From Siculibacillus sp. (GTDB taxonomy: Bacteria > Pseudomonadota > Alphaproteobacteria > Rhizobiales > Ancalomicrobiaceae): DNA of 64,000 nt. Where the stretch lies: positions 79,915-143,914 of the forward strand of contig JAOTSD010000002.1 in assembly GCA_030247555.1 (NCBI GenBank), read 5' to 3'. Position numbers and translations under genes: made by a program. Below the pieces are notes generated by a model. The model had not been told where the DNA came from. It was given only the letters and a program-made list of their open reading frames with translations, and made no database searches. Each line of letters begins with the position of its first letter. Position 1 is the stretch's first letter. This document shows, piece by piece, positions 57,562-64,000 of this stretch.

Positions 57562-59067
57562 TCACGCCGCGCGCATCGTCGCCATGAAGGCGTCGAGGTC
57601 GGCGATCTCGGCGGGGCTCATCCGCAGGCCGAGCTTGGTGCGCCGCCACACCACGTCCTCCGCCGTGCGCGCCCATTCCTCCGCCATCAGATAACAGACC
57701 TCGCGTTCGCTGAGGCCGGCGCCGAAGTCGCGGCCGAGCCCGGCGGCGCTCTTCGTCTCGCCGATGATGCGGGCCGCCCGCGTGCCGTAGGTGGAGACGA
57801 GGCGGCGGACGAGATCGGGCGCGAGGAACGGGCGTTCGCGGATCGTCGCGGCGATCAGCGCCTCGCGGCCCTCGACGGGGAAGTCGCCGCCCGGCAGCGT
57901 CGCCTCGGCGGTCCATCCCGCCTTCGCCGCACTCAGCGCCGGCAGGAGCGGCGCCAGCTTCTTCAGCACCGCCTCGGCGAGTCGGCGATAGGTGGTGAGC
58001 TTTCCGCCGTAGATCGACAGCACCGGCGCCCGCCCGGCCGCCGCATCGAGATCGAGGACGTAGTCGCGCGTCGCCGCCTTGGCCTCGCTCGCCCCGTCGT
58101 CGTAGAGCGGCCGGACGCCGGAGAAGCTCCACACCACGTCGTCGCGGCCGATCGGCCGGGCGAAATACTCGCTCGCCGCCGCGATCAGATAGGCGGTCTC
58201 CTCCTGCGAGCAGCGCGCCGCCGCCGGGTCGTCGCGGAAGTCGACGTCGGTGGTGCCGATCAGCGTGAAGTCGCCCTGATAGGGAATGGCGAAGATCACC
58301 CGCCCGTCGGCGTTCTGGAAGATGTAGGCGCGGTCGTGGTCGAAGAGCCGCCGGGTGACGATGTGCGAACCCTTGACGAGGCGCACCTTGGCCGGGGTCT
58401 TCGAGGCGAGCACGTCGCCGACCACGTCGGCGACCCACGGGCCGGCGGCGTTGACCAGGACGCGGGCGGTGATCTCGCCGCGCCCGCCGTCGGCGTCCTC
58501 CAGCGTCACCCGCCAATGGTCGGCGAGCCGTTCGGCCGCCACCACCCGGGTGCGGGTTGCAATCGTCGCGCCGCGATCGGCCGCGTCGCGCGCCGTGAGC
58601 ACCACCAGCCGCGCGTCGTCGACCCGGGCATCGGAATATTCGAAGCCGCGCCGGAACATCCCCGCCTTCAGAGGCGCGCCGGCGACGTCGCGGGTCAGGT
58701 CCACCGTCCGGGTCGGCGGCAGCAGTTTTCGGCCGCCGATGTGGTCGTAGAGGAAGAGACCGAGCCGGAGCAGCCACGCCGGCCTGAGGCCGCGGTGGTG
58801 CGGCAGCACGAAGCGCAGCGGCTCGACGATGTGCGGCGCCATGCGCCAGACGATCTCGCGCTCGACCAGACTCTCGCGGACGAGCCGGAACTCGTAGAAT
58901 TCCAAATAGCGCAGGCCGCCGTGGATCAGCTTGGTCGACCATGACGAAGTGCCGGACGCGAGATCGTTCATCTCCGAGAGATGCACCTTCAGGCCGCGCC
59001 CGGCCGCGTCGCGGGCGATGCCGCAGCCGTTGACGCCGCCGCCGATCACCGCGAGATCGTACATCAT
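57562..59067 (-). CDS. glpD: Glycerol-3-phosphate dehydrogenase (aerobic, FAD)
   Basis: A 501-residue flavoenzyme of the inner membrane that oxidises glycerol-3-phosphate to dihydroxyacetone phosphate and passes electrons to quinone. The FAD motif DLAVIGGGVNGCGIARDAAGRG, ASGTSSWSTKLIHGGLRYLE, the PYQGDFTLIGTTDVDF segment and YGGKLTTYRRLAE are present. Two adjacent ATG codons (59067, 59064) follow GGAG; I use the first. No glpFK genes or GlpR regulator are adjacent. Confidence 0.95.
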   Translation of the reverse strand: MMYDLAVIGGGVNGCGIARDAAGRGLKVHLSEMNDLASGTSSWSTKLIHGGLRYLEFYEFRLVRESLVEREIVWRMAPHIVEPLRFVLPHHRGLRPAWLLRLGLFLYDHIGGRKLLPPTRTVDLTRDVAGAPLKAGMFRRGFEYSDARVDDARLVVLTARDAADRGATIATRTRVVAAERLADHWRVTLEDADGGRGEITARVLVNAAGPWVADVVGDVLASKTPAKVRLVKGSHIVTRRLFDHDRAYIFQNADGRVIFAIPYQGDFTLIGTTDVDFRDDPAAARCSQEETAYLIAAASEYFARPIGRDDVVWSFSGVRPLYDDGASEAKAATRDYVLDLDAAAGRAPVLSIYGGKLTTYRRLAEAVLKKLAPLLPALSAAKAGWTAEATLPGGDFPVEGREALIAATIRERPFLAPDLVRRLVSTYGTRAARIIGETKSAAGLGRDFGAGLSEREVCYLMAEEWARTAEDVVWRRTKLGLRMSPAEIADLDAFMATMRAA

Positions 59068-59378
59068 CGTCGAACTCCGCCTCCCATCCGAAAGTCGTAC
59101 TCTTCGGAACGAAGCGGAGACATAGCACTCGGGTGGGGGCGGAGAAACCCCATCATCCGCACCCCGCCGTCTCGCCTCCTGCGCGGCTCGACCGCGGCCG
59201 CCGACCGTCCGCGACGCGGTTCGGAGGAGACCCGGCCGCTCGCGCATCGACATTTCGCGCCGAAGCGGAAAATCGCAAGATCATTGCTGGTGCGGGCGCG
59301 GTCGGTTCGCGATAGATGATCGACACGGACCGGCGCGCCCGCCGGTGCGCCCCAGATCGCTTCCGGACCCGCCCCGCG
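59068..59378. other. Divergent region between glpD and the glutamine amidotransferase
   Basis: A 311-base gap. A 22-bp imperfect palindrome at 59252-59273 (ATTTCGCGC and GCGGAAAAT arms, 7 of 9 pairs) lies in an A/T-richer patch, but I could not match it to a known GlpR or other site. No gene seen. Confidence 0.35.
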
Positions 59379-60173
59379 ATGTGCGAACTCCTCGGCATGA
59401 GCGCCAACGTGCCCACCGACATCCGTTTCTCCTTCGCCGGCCTCGCGCGGCGCGGTGGCGCGACGGGGCCGCACGGCGACGGCTGGGGCATCACCTTCTA
59501 CGAAGACCGCGGCTGCCGCTCCTTTCACGACCCGCAGCCCTCGGCGATGTCCGACATCGCCCGGCTGCTCGCCGCCTATCCGATCGCCAGCCGGGTGGTC
59601 GTCGCCCATGTGCGCCGCGCCAACCGGGGCTGCGTCGCACTGGAGAACACCCACCCCTTCACCCGCGAACTGTGGGGGCGGCCGTGGAGCTTCGCCCACA
59701 ACGGCCAACTGAAGGGCGTCAAGCGGCTGGCGCTCGACCGCTTCCGCCCGATCGGCACCACCGACAGCGAGCATGCGTTCTGCTGGCTGATGGGCGAGCT
59801 CGCCGCGCGCTTTCCCCGCCTGCCCTCCTCCGCCCGGCTCGACGCCGCCCTGCCGCCGCTCTTCGCCCGGCTCGCCGAACGCGGCGTCTTCAACTGCCTG
59901 ATGAGCGACGGCCGCACCCTCTATGCCCATTGCGGCAAGCGCCTCGCGGTGATCACCCGCCGCGCCCCCTTCGGCAAGGCGACGCTGGTCGACGACGACG
60001 TGCAGGTCGATTTCGCCGCCGAGACGACGCCGAACGACGTCGTCACCGTCGTCGCCACCCGACCGCTGACCCGCGACGAAGAGTGGCGCCATCTCGCCCC
60101 CGGCGAGACGCTGATCCTGCGCGACGGCGAGGTCTCGCCGACGCCGCGCGCGGCGTCTTCGACGAACCGTTAG
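59379..60173 (+). CDS. Class II glutamine amidotransferase (YafJ-like)
   Basis: A 264-residue Ntn-type amidotransferase. The catalytic cysteine is residue 2 (MCELLGMSANVPTD), exposed when Met is removed. Other signatures are GPHGDGWGITFYEDRG, VVAHVRRAN and WSFAHNGQLKG. It hydrolyses glutamine to release ammonia, but this stand-alone YafJ type has no synthase domain and its acceptor is unknown. ATG 59379 is fixed by the need for Cys at position 2; the longer frame is rejected. It is divergent from glpD. Confidence 0.92.
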   Translation: MCELLGMSANVPTDIRFSFAGLARRGGATGPHGDGWGITFYEDRGCRSFHDPQPSAMSDIARLLAAYPIASRVVVAHVRRANRGCVALENTHPFTRELWGRPWSFAHNGQLKGVKRLALDRFRPIGTTDSEHAFCWLMGELAARFPRLPSSARLDAALPPLFARLAERGVFNCLMSDGRTLYAHCGKRLAVITRRAPFGKATLVDDDVQVDFAAETTPNDVVTVVATRPLTRDEEWRHLAPGETLILRDGEVSPTPRAASSTNR

Positions 60174-60327
60174 GCCGACGTTCATCGGTGCGGCCCTAAG
60201 TAACGAACGTCTCGTGTGGCGAGCGCGCAGAAGGCGGTATGCGGCGCTACACCTCGCGATGGAGCGGGCTCCGCCCGCCGTCCGGCACCGCGATGGCGCG
60301 GACGGGTGGGTGAATGTGTGACGGCGC

Positions 60328-61506
60328 GTGGTCGAGATGACCCCCATCGACGTGATGATGATCGGCCCCTTCCCGTCCGACGCCGATCGGATCGAAGGCG
60401 GCGTTCAGGCTTCGCTCTTCGGATTGGCGAGCGAGCTCTCGACGCGCGCCGAGATCTCGAGCCTCACCGTGATGGCGACCCCGGTGCGCCCGACGACGGG
60501 TATCCGCCACGATCGCATCGCCGGCATCGACGTCACCTTCCTCGACACGCCCTTCCGCTTCCTCGTTTCCTCGATCCTGCGCATCCCGGCGATCCTCGCC
60601 ACCCTCGGCCGGATGCCGGCGCCGCTCGTCCATCTCCACGGCACCGGCGTCGTCCAGTCGGCCGTCCTCCTCGTCGCCCGCCTGCGCCGCATCCCGCTGG
60701 TCTGGACGATGCATGGCATCACCGAGAAGGAACTGTGGGAAGCGCTGCGGCGCGAGGGCGGTTTCAAGGCATGGGCCCGCTTCCTCCTCTATGCCGCCTG
60801 CGAGCGCTTCCAACTGCGCCTGTCCCGCCATCTGGTGGTCGACACGCCCTATGTCGGGCGCGCCGTCGCCCACCGCGCCGCGGTGCGGCCGCGGGCGATC
60901 CCGCAGGGCATCCTCCCGGAGGAACCGAACGCCGCGCGCATCGGTGAACGTCACGAACCCGTGGTGATCTCGCTCGGCGTCATCCATCCGCGCAAGGGCC
61001 ACGCTCTCACCCTGCGCGCCTTCGCCGAGGTGGTGCGCGCCGTGCCCGACGCCCGATTGATGATCGTCGGTTCACTCGCCGACCCGGCCCATCTGGAAGA
61101 ACTCGAGCGGTCGACCCGCGACCTCGGCCTCGACGGGCGGGTCGAGTTCCATGTCGGGGTCTCCCGCGGCGAAGTGCTCGCCGCGCTGCACCGCGCCCGC
61201 GTCTTCGCCCTCCATTCCCAGGAGGAGAGCCAGGGCATCGCCTTGTGCGAAGCGATGGCGGGCGGGCTGCCGGTGGTCGCCACCCGGGTCGGCGGCATCC
61301 CCGACGTCTTCGGAGCGAGCGGCGCCGGCTACCTCGTCGAATACGGCGACGTCGACGCCATGGCGGGCCATCTGATCCGCCTCTTGACCGACGACGTCCT
61401 CGCCGCCGGCCTCGCGGCCGCGGCCCGTCGGCGCGCCGCCGATTTCGCCTGGGATGCGATCACCGACCGCATCCTCGAGGTCTATCGCGCCGCCCGCGGC
61501 GGTTGA
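60328..61506 (+). CDS. Glycosyltransferase family 4-type (GT-B fold)
   Basis: A 392-residue GT-B glycosyltransferase. The N-terminal domain begins IDVMMIGPFPSDADRIEGGVQASLFGLASEL, with HLHGTG and TMHGITE. The C-terminal donor domain has SLGVIHPRKGHALTLRAF, ALHSQEESQGIALCEAMAGGLPVVATRVGGIPDVF, and the E-x7-E motif typical of GT4. It would transfer a sugar from a nucleotide donor to an envelope glycan; donor and acceptor are unknown. No other polysaccharide genes are adjacent. Start uncertain between GTG 60328 and ATG 60337. Confidence 0.9.
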   Translation: MVEMTPIDVMMIGPFPSDADRIEGGVQASLFGLASELSTRAEISSLTVMATPVRPTTGIRHDRIAGIDVTFLDTPFRFLVSSILRIPAILATLGRMPAPLVHLHGTGVVQSAVLLVARLRRIPLVWTMHGITEKELWEALRREGGFKAWARFLLYAACERFQLRLSRHLVVDTPYVGRAVAHRAAVRPRAIPQGILPEEPNAARIGERHEPVVISLGVIHPRKGHALTLRAFAEVVRAVPDARLMIVGSLADPAHLEELERSTRDLGLDGRVEFHVGVSRGEVLAALHRARVFALHSQEESQGIALCEAMAGGLPVVATRVGGIPDVFGASGAGYLVEYGDVDAMAGHLIRLLTDDVLAAGLAAAARRRAADFAWDAITDRILEVYRAARGG

Positions 61507-61531
61507 TCCGATCGCACCGTCCGCAGCCGCA

Positions 61532-62902
61532 TCAGACGGCGAGCCGCCGCTTCGCCTCCTCGAGGCTCGCCTCCAAGATGTCGACCATGTCGTCGACCTG
61601 CCGCTCGGTGATGATCATCGGCGGGCAGAAGGCGAGCGCGTCGCCCATGGCGCGGCCGACGACCCCCCTCTCCTGCAGGATGCCGGCGATCATCCCGCCG
61701 AGCTTGCCGACCGGATCGAGCGCCTTCTTCGCCGCCTTGTCGGTGACCACCTCGACCGCGGCGATCAGGCCGATGCCGCGCACCTCGCCGACCAGCGGAT
61801 GATCGACGAGCGCCCGGAGGCGCTTCTGCATGTGGGCGCCGACGCCGCGCACGTTTTCGACGAGACCGCGCTCCTCGATGATCGCGATGTTTTCCAGCGC
61901 CACCGCCGCCGCCACCGGGTGACCGCCGGCGGTGAAACCGTGGCCGAGCGTACCGATGCGGTTGGACTCGTCGGCGATCGGCTCGAACACCGTCTCGTCG
62001 ATCATCAGCGCCGAGATCGGCAGGTAGGACGAGGACAGCTGCTTGGAGCACACCAGAACGTTCGGCTTCATGCCGAAAGTGGTCGAGCCCCACATGTTGC
62101 CGGTACGCCCGAAACCACAGATCACTTCATCGGCGACCAGCAGGATGCCGTACTTGTTGAGGACGGCCTGGATCTTCTCCCAGTAGGTCGCCGGCGGCAT
62201 CACCACGCCGCCCGCCCCCATCACCGGTTCACCGAAGAAGGCGGCGATGGTTTCCGGCCCCTCGCGCAGAATCATCGCTTCGAGATCCTCGGCGCAGCGC
62301 GTGGCGAAGGCTTCTTCGCTCTCGCCGGGCGTCGCTTCGCGCCAGTGGTGCGGGCTCGAAGTGTGCAGCACGCCCTCGATCGGCAGGTCGAAGGAACGGT
62401 GGTTGTTGGGCAGGCCGGTGAGGCTCGCCGAGGCCAGCGTCACGCCGTGATAGGCTCGCACGCGAGAGATGAACTTCTTCCTCTGCGGCTCGCCGAGCGC
62501 ATTGGAGCGATAGCGCAGCAGTTTCATCACCGTGTCGTTGGCTTCCGACCCGGAGTTGGTGAAGAACGCCTTCGACATCGGCACCGGCGCGATCGAGACC
62601 AGCTTCTCGGCGAGGTCGATCACCGGCCCGTGCGATTTGTGGCCGAAGGTGTGGTAGAACGGCAACCGCCGCATCTGCCGGGCCGCCGCCTCGACGAGCC
62701 GCTCCTCGGAAAAGCCGACGCCGACGCTCCACAGACCCGCCATCGCTTCGATGTAGCGCCGGCCGTGGATGTCGTGGACGTAGATGCCCTCACCGCGTTC
62801 GACCACCAGCGGCCCGATCTCCTGATGTCGACGCGCGTCGGTGTAGGCGTGGAGATGATGGGCGATGTCGCGGGCTTCCGGCGAATTCGGCGCGTGAGTC
62901 AC
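61532..62902 (-). CDS. Class III aminotransferase (omega-amino acid type)
   Basis: A 456-residue PLP enzyme. TNSGSEANDTVMKLLRYR, RAYHGVTLASASLTG, LLVADEVICGFGRTGNMWG and the lysine in VCSKQLSSSYLPISALMI (PLP Schiff base) identify it. It resembles beta-alanine/pyruvate-type or putrescine-type transaminases; I cannot pick the substrate. GTG 62902, with AGGGAG eight bases upstream, begins near the conserved EARDIAHHLHAYTDARRHQ; an earlier in-frame GTG at 62959 would add 19 non-conserved residues. It is convergent with the glycosyltransferase. Confidence 0.9.
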   Translation of the reverse strand: MTHAPNSPEARDIAHHLHAYTDARRHQEIGPLVVERGEGIYVHDIHGRRYIEAMAGLWSVGVGFSEERLVEAAARQMRRLPFYHTFGHKSHGPVIDLAEKLVSIAPVPMSKAFFTNSGSEANDTVMKLLRYRSNALGEPQRKKFISRVRAYHGVTLASASLTGLPNNHRSFDLPIEGVLHTSSPHHWREATPGESEEAFATRCAEDLEAMILREGPETIAAFFGEPVMGAGGVVMPPATYWEKIQAVLNKYGILLVADEVICGFGRTGNMWGSTTFGMKPNVLVCSKQLSSSYLPISALMIDETVFEPIADESNRIGTLGHGFTAGGHPVAAAVALENIAIIEERGLVENVRGVGAHMQKRLRALVDHPLVGEVRGIGLIAAVEVVTDKAAKKALDPVGKLGGMIAGILQERGVVGRAMGDALAFCPPMIITERQVDDMVDILEASLEEAKRRLAV

Positions 62903-63286
62903 GGATGCGCTCCCTGGATCTGATCGTTGTCGTCCCGGCGACGGCTCCGTCGCGGACACGAGGAGCGCACTCTAGCCCAGCCGCGGCGAAACGCACCCCC
63001 CGCCGACGAAGAGCCGCCCCTCGCTCCACGCGACTCGCCCCGATGCCCCCGACCGAGAGGTGGCTGCGGCCCGCGCCGCCCGGCCCCGCCTCCGGCGAGA
63101 GGCGCTCCGAGCTTCATGGCTCGACAGTTTTGACGAGGATTCTTCTCGCCGAATGGCGCCAGCGACTTCTCGATCCGATGGTATTTCACCTGAAATGCGA
63201 AATTCCACGTACCGAGCCCAATCGATTCAACATTTGTTGACGTTCCGCTCCCAGGCTTCTCTTCAGAAACGTTTCGGAGAGGTGCC
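62903..63286. other. Divergent region between aminotransferase and chemoreceptor
   Basis: A 384-base gap. Bases 63170-63240 are clearly richer in A and T and probably contain the chemoreceptor promoter. No clear sigma-70 or flagellar-type promoter could be named. No gene seen. Confidence 0.45.
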
Positions 63287-64000
63287 ATGTCCTTTTCACT
63301 CCGCACCCAGGCCGTCGTCGGCGTCGTACTCCTCGTGCTCTTCAACATCGCGACGATCGGTCTGATCTGGCGCGCCGAGTCTATGAGCATCGCCGGCGCG
63401 ACCAGCGTCGAGACGCGTTTCGCCATGCTGAAGGAAGACGTCATTCCTCTCGGCACCCACATCAAGTCGATCCAGATCGACGTCATCCAAGTCCAGCAGT
63501 TTCTTCAGGACATTTCCGCCACGCGCGGTCAGGACGGGCTCGACGGCGGCTTCGAGGAGGCGGCGAAGTTCGCGAAGAAGTTCGAGGAGGACGTCGCCGC
63601 CGCCCACGCCATCGCGGTGAAGCTCGGCCGCGACGACATGCGCGACAAGCTCGATTCCGCCCGCCGCGCCTTCGTCGAGTTCCATCAGGTCGGCAAGGAG
63701 ATGGCCGAGGCCTATGTCGCCGGCGGACCTTCGGCCGGCAACCGCATGATGGAAGAGTTCGACATGCGCTCGGAGGCGATGAGCGAGAGCCTCGAGGCGC
63801 TGCTCACCATCCGCGACGGCATCATCGACGGCACGACCATGGCGATCGGCGAGGAGATCTCCGCTGTCGAGAAGACCATCTCCGACACTTCCACCTTCAC
63901 CTCGGCCGCCGCCACCGTCGCCACCCTCGGCCTGATCTTCGCCGCCTTCGCGTTCCTGCGCTTCGTCGTCCGCCCGATCGGCGCCCTGACCGCGGTGATG
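63287..64000 (+). CDS. Methyl-accepting chemotaxis protein, N-terminal part
   Basis: The first 238 residues of a chemoreceptor, cut off by the window end. A short cytoplasmic start (MSFSLRTQ) leads to membrane span 1 (VVGVVLLVLFNIATIGLIW), a helical periplasmic domain (about 35-200) with repeated coiled-coil-like segments, span 2 (ATVATLGLIFAAFAFLRF) and the beginning of a HAMP domain (VVRPIGALTAVM). The signalling domain is beyond the window, so 'methyl-accepting' is inferred; a histidine kinase with the same front end is possible. ATG 63287 has GGAGAGGTG upstream. The ligand is unknown. Confidence 0.8.
   Translation, partial: MSFSLRTQAVVGVVLLVLFNIATIGLIWRAESMSIAGATSVETRFAMLKEDVIPLGTHIKSIQIDVIQVQQFLQDISATRGQDGLDGGFEEAAKFAKKFEEDVAAAHAIAVKLGRDDMRDKLDSARRAFVEFHQVGKEMAEAYVAGGPSAGNRMMEEFDMRSEAMSESLEALLTIRDGIIDGTTMAIGEEISAVEKTISDTSTFTSAAATVATLGLIFAAFAFLRFVVRPIGALTAVM

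Noticed and set aside
59252..59273. GlpR-type operator between glpD and the amidotransferase
   Set aside because: The palindrome is imperfect (7 of 9 pairs) and does not match a consensus that I know, so it is only mentioned in the gap entry.

Overview
The window looks like a chromosomal segment of an alphaproteobacterium of the order Hyphomicrobiales (Rhizobiales). DNA is very GC-rich with strong third-position GC. Genes and gene order are typical of the order: accB-accC-aat-DUF2155-NDUFA12; pyrB-pyrC'-plsY near topA-rnr-DUF983-NUDIX; rpmG, pleD-divK, DUF3572 and dinB; ATP12-HAD-RluA; and an adenosylcobalamin-dependent ribonucleotide reductase. The genus cannot be fixed from the sequence alone. 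I see no phage, insertion sequence, CRISPR array or defence island. The content is core-like, with a few accessory insertions.

Layout. 1-7.6 kb: end of a DUF3050 gene, an M48 protease, a DsbA-like oxidoreductase, the acetyl-CoA carboxylase biotin subunits, the N-end-rule transferase Aat, then on the minus strand DUF2155, the complex I accessory subunit NDUFA12 and a response regulator. 8-12 kb: nrdJ behind tandem NrdR boxes. 12-17.2 kb: plsY, a dihydroorotase-like pseudoenzyme and pyrB on the minus strand, and a divergent AidB-like flavoprotein. 18-29 kb: topA, a membrane diguanylate cyclase, RNase R, a GST, DUF983, a NUDIX hydrolase, two transporters, an EF-hand protein and rpmG. 29-36 kb: a cysteine-free TusE/DsrC-like protein, pleD and divK, DUF3572, a frameshifted HAD gene, a TadG-like gene and dinB. 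36-45 kb: small conserved genes, a second-type ClpP, two small secreted proteins, a globin-coupled diguanylate cyclase and isovaleryl-CoA dehydrogenase. 45-51 kb: mgtE, two tandem polysaccharide deacetylases, tRNA-Leu(GAG), a FliN-like protein, lipB and acylphosphatase. 51-64 kb: propionyl-CoA carboxylase, ATP12, a HAD phosphatase, an RluA synthase, glpD, a glutamine amidotransferase, a glycosyltransferase, a class III aminotransferase and the start of a chemoreceptor.

How the genes fit together. Fatty-acid and phospholipid supply (accBC, plsY, glpD), branched-chain and odd-chain carbon breakdown (ivd, pccA, pccB) and nucleotide supply (pyrB/pyrC', nrdJ) are all present. Cyclic-di-GMP signalling is prominent, with three GGDEF proteins carrying different sensors (two receiver domains, a membrane anchor, a globin). 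DivK/PleD, and CtrA-like sites before a TadG-like gene and a polysaccharide deacetylase, suggest a Caulobacter-type cell-cycle circuit acting on the envelope.

No clearly new multi-gene system was found. The most interesting observations are the TusE/DsrC protein without any cysteine, the pyrimidine pseudoenzyme, a palindromic operator embedded between the -35 and -10 elements of ivd, the paired NrdR boxes, the globin-coupled cyclase, the broken HAD gene, and the apparent absence of aroQ and dprA from their usual places.
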